From contig NZ_QXTJ01000015.1 in NCBI RefSeq assembly GCF_003605735.1, positions 80,309 to 131,788 of the forward strand: 51,480 nt of DNA, given 5' to 3'. Made by a program: the position numbers and the translations under genes. The notes beneath the pieces were generated by a model that worked only from the letters and a program-made list of their open reading frames with translations, had not been told where the DNA came from and searched no databases. Each line of letters opens with the position of its first letter. The stretch's first letter is position 1. Positions 1 through 6,779 of this stretch are shown here, piece after piece. This stretch comes from Pseudomonas sp. LS-2 (GTDB lineage Bacteria; Pseudomonadota; Gammaproteobacteria; Pseudomonadales; Pseudomonadaceae).

Positions 1-1166
1 AGTTTAAGGATCTTAATCGCAAGTTTAAGATCATCCATATTACCGCAGTCTTTGGGCAGCAAGAATGTTGGCCATCCCGGAAAATCAGGGAAGCGCTTAT
101 CGGGCTGGGCAGGTAAACGCGTGTCAACCTTCCAGTTTTTGCGATAGTTATCTGCTCCGAAGAACCTGTGTGGCAACGCTAGCTCACGTGCTTGCTGCCA
201 GGTCGTACAGTAGTAGCTAGTCTTTGATTGTGTGATGGGAGCCCAACCCCTCCAATGAGAGAGGTACGTATTTTCGGGCCGGGGAGGTAATTTAGGGTCA
301 GTGCGAAATTTACGAGCATAGTCGTCCTTAGACGTAACATCCAGAAGCTTTACCGCCTCCATGAACTCGTCAACAGTAGCGTAATAACCGTCAGCTGCTG
401 GATCCCGAACATCAGCCTCATCCCTACCCAAAAATTGACCCCAGTTTTTAAACGCCCAGCCATATGTTTTGGCCGGGCTTTTGGGGAGTCTCGGGTCGAG
501 ATGACGTTTACGTCTGTAACTGTCAGCGTTATGGATCTCCAATCGCGAGCACGCTGCAGCGGCTTCTTCGATGGTTTTATATGACGGTTCCTCTCTTCCA
601 AGAAGGACTGGGATACCCGGGAAGTCTTTATAGACCCGAGTAGGTGTATTTGGAATTCTCGGATCTTCCTTACATGCTTTTTGGTAAGAGCGGACAGTGG
701 TTAAACCCAAGCCCCGAACAACCTCCTGCAGCTCATTTAACGTATAGAATTCTGGAATACCAAAGAACTCTTTCCAGCCAGCCCACTTACCTGCGTACAC
801 TTTGATAGGATTTTTTGGTAGATCGCCATGCAGTTCCTGAAGCGCTTGGTAATCCTTAATTTTTGAGACACCGTTCTCCAACACGAATGCCTTGGCTTCT
901 TCGTAAGTCTTAAATACTTGAGCAACAAGCATTGGACGGCGCGCACCGTAATTGAAAGTTCGAGTTGGCCTTTTCTTTGTAAGCGGTGGCGAAGGATTAT
1001 TATCGTCCCCCTGTGCAAAATTTTTATTTCCAGCCTGCTCAACCTGGCCTTGATCAACTTGGCCTTGATCAACTTTGCCTTGCTGAACTTGAGATTGTTC
1101 ACCTAGCCCAAATTCTTCATTTGCTTTCTTCTGGGCATAGCTTTGCTTGCCGCCTGACTTGGCCAT
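1..1166 (-). CDS. Integrase-repeat protein, GmtZ/VPA1269-like (3' end outside window)
   Basis: The reading frame is open from an ATG at 1166 to the window edge, giving 388 codons with no stop. GGAG lies about 9 bases before the ATG. After a Gln-rich, low-complexity N-terminus (residues about 1-65) there are at least five tandem units of about 55 residues. Each ends in a motif like DPRLP..P...Y..F.GW..FLG (for example DPRIPNTPTRVYKDFPG and DTRLPAQPDKRFPDFPGW). This is the pattern I know from the integrase repeat units of VPA1269-type proteins, renamed GmtZ in gamma-mobile-trio islands. The catalytic part, if there is one, would lie outside the window. The gene is transcribed away from the chromosome junction, downstream of the tyrosine recombinase gene. 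I infer a role in integration or mobility of the island. The family call is from memory of the repeat pattern. Confidence 0.7.
   Translation of the reverse strand, partial: MAKSGGKQSYAQKKANEEFGLGEQSQVQQGKVDQGQVDQGQVEQAGNKNFAQGDDNNPSPPLTKKRPTRTFNYGARRPMLVAQVFKTYEEAKAFVLENGVSKIKDYQALQELHGDLPKNPIKVYAGKWAGWKEFFGIPEFYTLNELQEVVRGLGLTTVRSYQKACKEDPRIPNTPTRVYKDFPGIPVLLGREEPSYKTIEEAAAACSRLEIHNADSYRRKRHLDPRLPKSPAKTYGWAFKNWGQFLGRDEADVRDPAADGYYATVDEFMEAVKLLDVTSKDDYARKFRTDPKLPPRPENTYLSHWRGWAPITQSKTSYYCTTWQQARELALPHRFFGADNYRKNWKVDTRLPAQPDKRFPDFPGWPTFLLPKDCGNMDDLKLAIKILK
1040..1099. repeat. Degenerate 15-bp tandem repeat inside the integrase-repeat gene
   Basis: Four consecutive 15-base units begin at 1040, 1055, 1070 and 1085. 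The first two, CAACCTGGCCTTGAT and CAACTTGGCCTTGAT, differ by one base; the later ones are more degenerate. On the coding (minus) strand the units encode a five-residue period of the V-D-Q-G-Q type in the Gln-rich N-terminal linker. The unit is a multiple of three, so gain or loss of copies would keep the frame. Confidence 0.75.
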
Positions 1167-1263
1167 GGGCGCTCTCCAACGTAAGATCTGAGGCCAGTAA
1201 AACTACCTCAAATAATAACAACTGAAAAGACTCACTTAATTGTGAAAAAAGCAATTTATGCCT

Positions 1264-1435
1264 AATTCAAAATTGAGCATTAAGTCTTATATTGAGATTA
1301 ATTTTGAATTGAACCCCGCCTCGCGAAATTTAGCGAGTTCATGCGGGCTAGGGGCCCGGAATTTCGCGTAAGGGTCGCCAATTTTGAATTGGGAGTTTTT
1401 TCTGGCCGGCCTATGCGTTTGGCTCAATTCAGAAT
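1264..1435. repeat. Four 11-bp AATTTTGAATT repeats in both orientations
   Basis: AATTCAAAATT occurs at 1264-1274. Its exact reverse complement AATTTTGAATT occurs at 1300-1310 and 1380-1390. A one-mismatch copy, AATTCAGAATT, lies at 1425-1435. The first pair forms an inverted repeat with a 25-bp spacer. Flanking bases are partly shared (a following GAG or preceding CTC). Clustered AT-rich repeats next to a recombinase gene could be binding sites for a recombinase, directionality factor or repressor. The function is inferred; only the repeats are seen. Confidence 0.8.
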
Positions 1436-1507
1436 TGAGCGTACCTAGAAACATTTTGTTACATTTTAGGTCACTTTTAGGGGATTTCGGGCTATTTCTG
1501 GCCGGCC
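1399..1507. repeat. 13-bp direct repeat TTTCTGGCCGGCC, two copies
   Basis: Exact copies lie at 1399-1411 and 1495-1507, 96 bp apart from start to start. Each contains the palindrome GGCCGGCC, which stands out in an AT-rich background. The second copy continues into AGTC. The role is unknown. The repeats bracket the fourth AT-rich 11-mer and the ACATTTT strings. Confidence 0.75.
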
Positions 1508-1704
1508 AGTCTTTTGGGAGGTGGTTCAGGAGGAGTAGGACTCTCACTAGCGCCTTGGGCGCAGTGGCTTTCCAGTGGCTTTCTGGGCGTAAATCACCGA
1601 GTAGGGCGACGTGGTGGACGAGGCTGGCGACCTGCAAGATGGGCGGCTATCGTGGGCACCACACTGGTGGGACGATCATTCTGTGAAGGCTGACTTGCAA
1701 GGGG

Positions 1705-1731
1705 GCTGCCCGCGTGAAGGGAGCGGGCAGC
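1705..1731 (-). terminator. GC-rich hairpin just downstream of the recombinase gene
   Basis: GCTGCCCGC (1705-1713) pairs perfectly with GCGGGCAGC (1723-1731) around a 9-base loop, 10 bp past the recombinase stop codon. On the minus strand it is followed by a C-rich stretch rather than a clean T-run, so it may be a weak or Rho-assisted terminator. Confidence 0.45.
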
Positions 1732-1740
1732 TTTCGATGA

Positions 1741-3156
1741 TTACTGACGCTCCTGTTCACCCTGGAGTTCGCGTGCTTCCCGACGCTTCTCTGCGAGGCG
1801 TTTCTCACCTTTCATCCTTTCGACCCTAGTGTCTTCGTACGTAGGCTCTTTGTAGACCCGCTGCGACTCGATATTGCGATGGTGCAAGGCCTTCTGAATA
1901 AACTCCTCAGAAAGATCTGACTCACAGAGCCTGTAGCCGTATGCGTGACGATGACCATGCTCAGTGGTTCCGAGTTTCTTGGAATGCTCCAAGCCAATAC
2001 GGTGCACTGCATCACGGTGTTGTCGGTTGAAGTTTTTCATCGTCTCCGGCCTACCGTCTGTGTTCGTAAACGCGTACGGATGGTCTTCAGTCGGCAGAGG
2101 GTCAACTCGCTGGTACTTGAGGTAGCTTGCGTAATAGTGAAGGAATACCTTGGCCATATCTAATGGGTAGAAATAGACTTCAAGAAAGCCATCAGAACCA
2201 TCAGTCAACAGCGGGGACTTCCAGCCGGCATGCAGTGAGTCTGTCTTTGAGTACTCCGTGCGAGGCTTTCTGCGATAACGTCGGTTCAGATAATCACGGC
2301 GATTGGTATAGCCCTCTTCTTGAACACGCCCATTCTCAGGATGCCAGATACGTACGTAGGCTTCCTTACGCTCCCTGTCGACGATCACATCAGACAAAAA
2401 CAAATGAAAGATCTCGCTCTTACGCAGCCCTGCATAATGCATCAAGACTGTGATCGCCCTTCCCTTCCAATCGATACGGTCATTTGCCGTAGCTTCCGGA
2501 TCTGCCATGCGCCGCACCCACCCGCTTTCAAGCAGGTTGTTAATCTCACTCTCGGGAAAGCGCTTCGTTGGCCTCCTGTTGAACATAGGCACGTTCGAAG
2601 TCTGCGTGCGCCGAACCCATTGATTCTCAGCCGCTGCGTCCTTTGGCTTGTTGAGATAGTTCAGGAACACATTGGATTGACGCTGGTAATAGGCGCACCA
2701 GTTCATCCGCTCCTCCACAGAGGTCGCCTTCCTGAACGGGTTCACTAAGGACTGCTCGTGTCCCGACTCACCAATGAGCCAGTCGGTATACGCGGTGATG
2801 TGCTGCAAGAGCGTACGGGCATCCTCGGCTTTACGCGGCAACCAGTACAGCCCACCAGGATCCTGTTGGGTCTCGATGTTGATCGTTCCGTACTGCAGTG
2901 CTGTCGCAAACGACTCCAGGAGCTCTGTCGTCTTGGTGAAGTAGGCTTCGTTCGCACCGATGTACGACAGCAGCAGCTTCATCGCGAATACGTTCCGCTC
3001 ACGCCATGAGGCACTCTTCTTGAGGTAGCGCGTCGAGGCCAGGAACCTCAGATGGGAAATCAGAATGCCTTGGGGCGTGAGCAACGCGGGAAGCTCGATC
3101 TCACGCCCCGTATTGTCGTTCTGGTACAGCGTCCTGATCTTCAAGCTGACTGTCAT
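1741..3156 (-). CDS. Tyrosine recombinase, GmtY-like island integrase
   Basis: This 471-residue protein has the catalytic core of a tyrosine recombinase: the box I Arg in YAGLRKSEI (R245), a box II HxxR as HGHRHAYGY (H400, R403), a conserved His in ALHHRN (H425/H426) and the nucleophile candidate Y435 in QRVYKEP. An N-terminal SAM-like core-binding region covers about residues 30-190. The C-terminus is a charged helix. The start is supported by AGGAG 8-9 bases upstream. The HGHRH box II and large size differ from ordinary phage integrases and match my memory of gamma-mobile-trio recombinases (GmtY), which sit next to GmtZ as here. It lies at the island edge, 320 bp from the interrupted chromosomal gene, and points into the island. 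The tyrosine recombinase call is firm; the GmtY subfamily is likely but unverified. Confidence 0.88.
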   Translation of the reverse strand: MTVSLKIRTLYQNDNTGREIELPALLTPQGILISHLRFLASTRYLKKSASWRERNVFAMKLLLSYIGANEAYFTKTTELLESFATALQYGTINIETQQDPGGLYWLPRKAEDARTLLQHITAYTDWLIGESGHEQSLVNPFRKATSVEERMNWCAYYQRQSNVFLNYLNKPKDAAAENQWVRRTQTSNVPMFNRRPTKRFPESEINNLLESGWVRRMADPEATANDRIDWKGRAITVLMHYAGLRKSEIFHLFLSDVIVDRERKEAYVRIWHPENGRVQEEGYTNRRDYLNRRYRRKPRTEYSKTDSLHAGWKSPLLTDGSDGFLEVYFYPLDMAKVFLHYYASYLKYQRVDPLPTEDHPYAFTNTDGRPETMKNFNRQHRDAVHRIGLEHSKKLGTTEHGHRHAYGYRLCESDLSEEFIQKALHHRNIESQRVYKEPTYEDTRVERMKGEKRLAEKRREARELQGEQERQ

Positions 3157-3349
3157 GGTGCTAGCTCTCCTGCCCTCTTCTCCATGCCCTTTGCTGACAA
3201 ACCTGGTGAGGTCTGTGTCTTCTGATCGTCGTCTGCCTGCTTGGAATGATCTGCTTGGGGTCTGCAGCTTGGCGGAGTACGCATGGCTTCTGGGGTTGGA
3301 GGCTTTTTGGATTTAGTAGTATGTAGTAGTTAGTATGTGGATATTGCCT

Positions 3350-3378
3350 ATTATAGAGGTACAGAGCTTCCTAGTGGA
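3350..3378 (-). promoter_or_regulatory. Candidate promoter for the recombinase gene
   Basis: On the minus strand a perfect -10 TATAAT (3350-3355) lies 17 bp from a poor -35 (TCCACT, 3373-3378). This would give a leader of about 190 nt before the recombinase ATG at 3156. The region between 3311 and 3340 also holds overlapping TAGTAGT/GTAGTATG strings of unknown role. Confidence 0.4.
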
Positions 3379-3470
3379 AGATCCCGCACTGGGGGTTTTT
3401 GATTATTTTTTGAACGGGTTCTGGGAGCCGAGGGGCTTGAGGGGAGCTGGATAGTATTGATGCGGTACCG

Positions 3471-3486
3471 GTGATAATGGCGGGGC
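3471..3486. other. Island-chromosome junction inside the channel gene
   Basis: Reading rightwards, homology to YbdG-type channel proteins starts abruptly at the W-R-G-M codons (TGG CGG GGC ATG from 3478). Immediately upstream in frame is a TAA stop (3475-3477), where the family normally continues with Asn and then the membrane region. Upstream of 3470 nothing resembles the missing part in any frame. The crossover therefore lies at about 3471-3486, next to the recombinase gene. The exact attachment core cannot be set without the other end of the island. Confidence 0.7.
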
Positions 3487-3969
3487 ATGCAGGCCGCCGG
3501 CGGTCGCCGGATCAAGCGCAGCCTGTTCATCGACGCCAGTGGCGTGCGGTTCGTCGCCGATGACGAAGAACTGAAACTGACGCAGGTGCGCCTGTTGACC
3601 GACTACATGGGCCGCAAGAAGGCCGAACTCAAAGCCTGGAACGAAGCGCAAGGCAATGTCGCCGAATTGTCCGCCAACCGCCGCCGCATCACCAACATCG
3701 GCACCTTCCGCGCCTACGCCCTGGCCTATCTGAAAAGCCATCCGGACATTCACCCCGACATGACCTGCATGGTCCGCCAGATGGAAGCCACGGCCCAAGG
3801 TGTTCCACTGGAAATCTACTGCTTCACCCGCACCACCAGCTGGGCCGATTACGAGCGGATTCAGGGGGACATTTTCGATTACTTGCTGGCGGTGCTGCCG
3901 GAGTTCGGTTTGAGCCTGTACCAGCAGCCGAGCGGGTCGGATATGCGGATGGGGTTAAGGACTCGTTAA
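3478..3969 (+). pseudogene. 3' remnant of a YbdG/MscS-family mechanosensitive channel gene
   Basis: The last 163 codons of a mechanosensitive channel of the YbdG (MscM) type remain. They begin at the W-R-G-M motif and run through GGRRIKRSLFID, RMTNIGTFRAY-like and CMVRQ segments to the C-terminal FDYLLAVLPEFGLSLYQQPSG. Family members are about 410-430 residues, so the transmembrane and pore-lining parts are gone. An in-frame TAA at 3475 separates the fragment from the island. A Met at 3487 could in principle start a soluble 160-residue C-terminal domain, but it is an internal family residue without a clear ribosome site. The missing 5' part should lie beyond the far end of the island. The loss should remove one of several osmotic safety valves; this consequence is inferred. 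Confidence 0.82.
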
Positions 3970-4005
3970 ATGGGAAAGTCTGATTCTTCAACCCCAAAGG
4001 AAGCA

Positions 4006-4034
4006 TTGCAGAGCTCCCTCTTCCTGCGCATATT
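4006..4034 (+). promoter_or_regulatory. Promoter with TGCGCA operator for the antitoxin gene
   Basis: TTGCAG (4006-4011) and CATATT (4029-4034) are 17 bp apart, ahead of the HTH gene starting at 4063. The -10 is embedded between two TGCGCA hexamers (4025-4030 and 4036-4041), each self-complementary and together an inverted repeat. This arrangement would suit autorepression by the HTH protein. Confidence 0.5.
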
Positions 4035-4062
4035 CTGCGCAAGATTGCAAAGGAGTTCGACC

Positions 4063-4374
4063 ATGCCCCTGACTGAAAAAGAACTGATGGAACGGGATGC
4101 CAAGCGCAACCTTGGCGAAGAATTGCTTGAGTCCATCCGGGATGTCAAAGCCGGCAATCACGGCAAGATTCACTCGCTGACAATGACCGAAGCGGCTGAG
4201 GCGCGCAGCAAGACAGGACTTTCACAACCACGATTTGCCGAGTTGCTGGGAGTGTCCGTGCGAACACTTCAGGAATGGGAGCAGGGTCGACGTATGCCTT
4301 CCGGAGCAGCCCGCTCTTTGCTGCATATTGCTGCGCTTCGACCCGATGTGTTTCGAGACGTGCTGGCCGTGTAA
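4063..4374 (+). CDS. HTH-type antitoxin-like regulator (HigA/NadS family), without a toxin beside it
   Basis: This is a 103-residue protein starting MPLTEKEL. The frame is open from 3970, but the ATG at 4063 follows AAGGAG with good spacing and begins the family's normal N-terminus. Residues about 15-45 form the typical RNLGEELLESIRDVKAG segment. The C-terminal half is an XRE/Cro helix-turn-helix (EARSKTGLSQPRFAELLGVS, then VRTLQEWEQGRRMPSGAA). In type II systems of this family the RelE/HigB-like toxin precedes the antitoxin. Here the upstream 93 bp hold only a promoter and then the broken channel gene, and the downstream gene is unrelated and convergent. It is therefore either an orphan antitoxin or a stand-alone regulator. 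It lies just outside the island, so it may be native. Confidence 0.8.
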   Translation: MPLTEKELMERDAKRNLGEELLESIRDVKAGNHGKIHSLTMTEAAEARSKTGLSQPRFAELLGVSVRTLQEWEQGRRMPSGAARSLLHIAALRPDVFRDVLAV

Positions 4375-4415
4375 TCGGTGAGAGGATCACGCGTAAGAGT
4401 TAAACCCACATGAAC

Positions 4416-4443
4416 AAAAAGCCCGGCATCCGCCGGGCTTTTG
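4416..4443. terminator. Bidirectional Rho-independent terminator
   Basis: GCCCGGC (4421-4427), a four-base loop and GCCGGGC (4432-4438) are flanked by A5 on the left and TTTTG on the right. It serves the HTH gene on the plus strand and the small exported protein gene on the minus strand. Confidence 0.88.
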
Positions 4444-4467
4444 ATTTTCAGTACGAACGTGCCGTAC

Positions 4468-4713
4468 TCAGTAGCGCTGATACTGCGAGCCGAACTCTTT
4501 ACGGTTGTCAGCGACGAGGACAGCGCCGGAAGATTGGCTGGCGAAAGGCTTGATGGTGTCTTTGTCAGCGACTTTTGTCTCGACGGCGTTGGCGTGAACG
4601 TAGGTCGGTTCCAGGACGATGGTCTGGGCGGCGGTAGAGGCCTGTGGGCTGGCGAAAGCGGAAGTGGCGGCCAGAACCGACAGTGCGAAGCCAAACGCGA
4701 TGGATTTTTTCAT
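4468..4713 (-). CDS. Small exported protein, first of a tandem paralogous pair
   Basis: The product has 81 residues. The start at 4713 gives a classic Sec signal peptide (MKKSIAFGFALSVLAATSAFA, cut after Ala); the frame extends further upstream but that part is not protein-like. The mature part is about 60 residues, hydrophilic, and ends in a conserved tail NRKEFGSQYQRY. It aligns along its whole length with the product of 4960-5193: same signal peptide, K-V-A-x-K-D-x-x-K-P-F, S-G-x-V-x-V-A, and the same tail. The upstream regions also share CCAATCTAT (4756-4764) and AAGTTGGGT. No known domain is recognised; a periplasmic or secreted location is inferred. Confidence 0.78.
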   Translation of the reverse strand: MKKSIAFGFALSVLAATSAFASPQASTAAQTIVLEPTYVHANAVETKVADKDTIKPFASQSSGAVLVADNRKEFGSQYQRY

Positions 4714-4891
4714 GATCTGTTTCTCCGGTAAGTTGGGTGAACCTTTGTGTTGGGACCAATCTATGCCCCCCGACGAAGAATTAAAAAACATTGAAACTTA
4801 TTCTGTATATCGACCGCACTGATAATAGGGAAAGGACTATTGCGCTCATAAACTTCATGCATCGCCCCCTTTATACTTTCAGACCCTGCAC

Positions 4892-4919
4892 AAAAAGCCC
4901 GGCATCTGCCGGGCTTTTT
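4892..4919 (-). terminator. Rho-independent terminator of the second small exported gene
   Basis: GCCCGGC and GCCGGGC surround a four-base loop, flanked by AAAAA and TTTTTA. It is nearly the same hairpin as at 4416-4443, as if gene and terminator were duplicated together. On the minus strand it lies about 40 bp past the stop at 4960. Confidence 0.85.
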
Positions 4920-4959
4920 AGTTGTGCGTATTCAGAGAAGACTGAACGGGGCACTCGAC

Positions 4960-5193
4960 TCAGTAGCGCTGGTAGCTGGAACCGAACTCTTTGCGGTTTT
5001 CAGCGACGATCACAGTGCCAGAGGCCTTGGTATCAAAAGGTTTTACCGCATCTTTGCTGGCCACTTTGCTATCCAGAACGGTGGCACTGGATGCATCCAC
5101 AATGGCGCGCTGATAAGTCTTTTCAGGGCTGGCGAACGCAGAACCTGCAGCCAGAATCGAAAGTGCAAAGCCGAACGCGATTGATTTTTTCAT
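4960..5193 (-). CDS. Small exported protein, second of a tandem paralogous pair
   Basis: The product has 77 residues, starting at 5193 with the signal peptide MKKSIAFGFALSILAAGSAFA. The mature protein has S-K-V-A-S-K-D-A-V-K-P-F and ends NRKEFGSSYQRY, paralogous to its neighbour at 4468-4713. The first part of the mature region is the most divergent. The promoter-proximal block CCAATCTAT (5247-5255) is shared with the paralogue, at a similar distance from the start. Each gene has its own promoter region and terminator, so they look like independent units rather than an operon. Function unknown. Confidence 0.78.
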   Translation of the reverse strand: MKKSIAFGFALSILAAGSAFASPEKTYQRAIVDASSATVLDSKVASKDAVKPFDTKASGTVIVAENRKEFGSSYQRY

Positions 5194-5657
5194 GATTTGG
5201 ATCTCCGCAGAACTGTAAGTAAGTTGGGTAGTTCGTTTCGTTGGAGCCAATCTATTCGGTCAGCCCCAACATGAAAAACCACCCGTGGAGATATCGAACA
5301 TCAACTCCGATGATGTTATCGCGCAGCACGTCTAGTTCAATGGTCTTGACGGTTTTCCATGGGGTCGAACATCACAGAACAGAAGCGATGACTGCAACAA
5401 ATGGCGGCCGAACCCCGAAAAAAACATCTTCAGGCGCCGCCCCCGCCGGCAATCCGGCTGGGCGGCGGTTGCGGCTTCACGCGGGTCTGAGCTGCCGGGG
5501 GACTTTGCTGCGGACAATAAAAAGCCCGATGACCCGGCGCAAGATGGCGGATCTATCGGGCGATGCACTCAGGAGCATTCAAGTGCCAAAGGAGCGTCGA
5601 TGAACGAGAGGATGATCACGCGCCGGCATTAACCGACGATTAAGCGCGGCTTGGGTA
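5194..5657. other. Intergenic, no gene seen
   Basis: The first 65 bp are the promoter region of the small exported gene. The remainder has open frames on both strands (for example 5241-5603 plus), but their composition is Arg/Ser/Pro-rich and unlike a protein. A weak hairpin around 5520-5568 (AAAAAGCCCGATGACC...ATCGGGC) may terminate the azoreductase transcript, which reads leftwards into this gap. Confidence 0.5.
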
Positions 5658-6257
5658 TCACGCCACCTGGGCCAATTTGGCGACCGCCTGATTCAAGCCC
5701 TTCTCTGAGAAGTCGCCACCCATATTCAGGCCCTCGGCATGAATGAACGTAACGTCGTGGATGCCGACAAAGCCCAGCACCTGACGCAGATACGGTTCCT
5801 GATGATCCAGCGTGCTGCCTGCGTAGATGCCACCGCGAGCGGTCAGTACATAAGCGCGCTTTCCGGTGAGCAAGCCTTGTGGGCCAGTGTCGCCATATTT
5901 GAACGTTACACCGGCACGCAGTACGTGGTCGAACCAGGATTTGAGGGTGCTGGGAATTGCGAAGTTGTACATCGGCGCGGCCAGGACCACGACGTCGGCG
6001 GCGACCAGTTCGTCAGTCAGTTCATTGGAGCGCTCCAGCGCGGCCTGTTCGACGGCGTTGCGCTGATCCTGAGGCTTCATCCAGCCGCCCAGCAGGTCGA
6101 TGTCCAGATGCGGCACCTGCTTGACCGCCAGATCGCGAACGGTGATCTCATCGCCAGGGTGCGTGGCACGCCACTGACTGATGAACTGTTGGGTCAGTTG
6201 ACGGGAAACGGAATCTTGCTGACGGGCGCTGCTTTCGATGATCAGGACGCGAGACAT
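5658..6257 (-). CDS. azoR: FMN-dependent NADH-azoreductase AzoR
   Basis: This 199-residue flavodoxin-fold protein matches the usual AzoR length. It starts MSRVLIIESSAR, where the SSAR loop binds the FMN phosphate. APMYNFAIPSTLKSWFDHV is the hallmark FMN-contact and dimer segment. LTARGGIY is the second flavin loop. The frame extends 27 codons upstream, but the ATG at 6257 is where the fold begins. AzoR is a cytosolic homodimer that reduces azo bonds and quinones with NADH, and is often linked to quinone or thiol stress. Neighbours give no operon context. Pseudomonads usually carry several paralogues, so the number within the family cannot be assigned. Confidence 0.93.
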   Translation of the reverse strand: MSRVLIIESSARQQDSVSRQLTQQFISQWRATHPGDEITVRDLAVKQVPHLDIDLLGGWMKPQDQRNAVEQAALERSNELTDELVAADVVVLAAPMYNFAIPSTLKSWFDHVLRAGVTFKYGDTGPQGLLTGKRAYVLTARGGIYAGSTLDHQEPYLRQVLGFVGIHDVTFIHAEGLNMGGDFSEKGLNQAVAKLAQVA

Positions 6258-6414
6258 GGGGTGAGGCCTCCAGCGAATGGGTGTGTTGAATTCGATGGAG
6301 TGAAGCTTAGGCATGGCCATATCGATTAAAAAGCACAAAAAACTGCTTCTAAATATCTAATAATTTGTTTTGTCTGCGGGAGCGCATTAACCTCTCCCGA
6401 CCTGACATCCCGAT

Positions 6415-6729
6415 CTACTGCGGTTCACAGCTGAGCTTGATGCGCAGCTTGATGATCTCGCGATTGAATTTGGCCGTGACGTTCTCGCTGCTTTTCGGCG
6501 CGATCTGCACCCGACGTGTGCGTGGCGCTTCCGGGCCATTGTTGAACACCACGGTGCACTTGGCTGGCACGTCGCCGTAGTTGTTCACCGTGATGTTGCC
6601 GATGTCGTAAGTCGTGTCGTGGCTGTTGTAGTCAATCTGCACTCCGTCGATGTGTTTTTCGACATCGATGGGGTAGGCAAAGGCGCTCAAGGGCAACATC
6701 GTCAGCAGCACACAACAGAATTTTTTCAT
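6415..6729 (-). CDS. Small periplasmic protein of unknown function
   Basis: The 104-residue product starts at 6729 with a signal peptide (MKKFCCVLLTMLPLSAFA, cut before YPID). The mature region looks like a small beta-sandwich: DIGNITVNNYGDVPAKCTVVFNNG followed by RRVQIAPKSSENVTAKF and a C-terminal KLSCEP. This fits a secreted Ig-like or chaperone-like fold with one possible disulfide. It is divergent from the LysR gene with only 50 bp between the starts, the usual layout of a LysR regulator and its target. I recall similar proteins annotated as hypothetical in Pseudomonas. Confidence 0.8.
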   Translation of the reverse strand: MKKFCCVLLTMLPLSAFAYPIDVEKHIDGVQIDYNSHDTTYDIGNITVNNYGDVPAKCTVVFNNGPEAPRTRRVQIAPKSSENVTAKFNREIIKLRIKLSCEPQ

Positions 6730-6779
6730 GTGGCAGTCCTCATTATTGGACGGCCAGCTTAGGACAACAGGAGCGAAAG

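Larger units (their letters stand above)
1167..1740. other. 574-bp gap between the two integrase genes, no convincing gene
   Basis: No reading frame here has protein-like composition. The longest candidate (1287-1637, minus strand) is low-complexity and matches nothing I recognise. The stretch is AT-rich and full of short repeats, listed separately: four copies of an 11-bp AT motif, a 13-bp direct repeat containing GGCCGGCC, and the related strings ACATTTTGTT and ACATTTTAGG at 1451-1470. A gap this long between two genes of the same strand and likely the same system suggests a recombination or regulatory site, or the decayed remains of a third gene. Confidence 0.6.

Noticed and set aside
1287..1637. 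116-codon minus-strand frame between the two integrase genes, possible third mobile-trio gene
   Set aside because: Low complexity, crossed by the AT and GGCCGGCC repeats, no ribosome site and no resemblance to a known family. Treated as non-coding.
3316..3340. TAGTAGT/GTAGTATG strings as a possible CRISPR or satellite
   Set aside because: Too short, irregular, and no spacers. Noted only as part of the promoter region of the recombinase.
5241..5603. 120-codon plus-strand frame between the small exported gene and azoR
   Set aside because: It begins inside the promoter region of the minus-strand gene and has Arg/Ser/Pro-rich composition without a ribosome site or domain.
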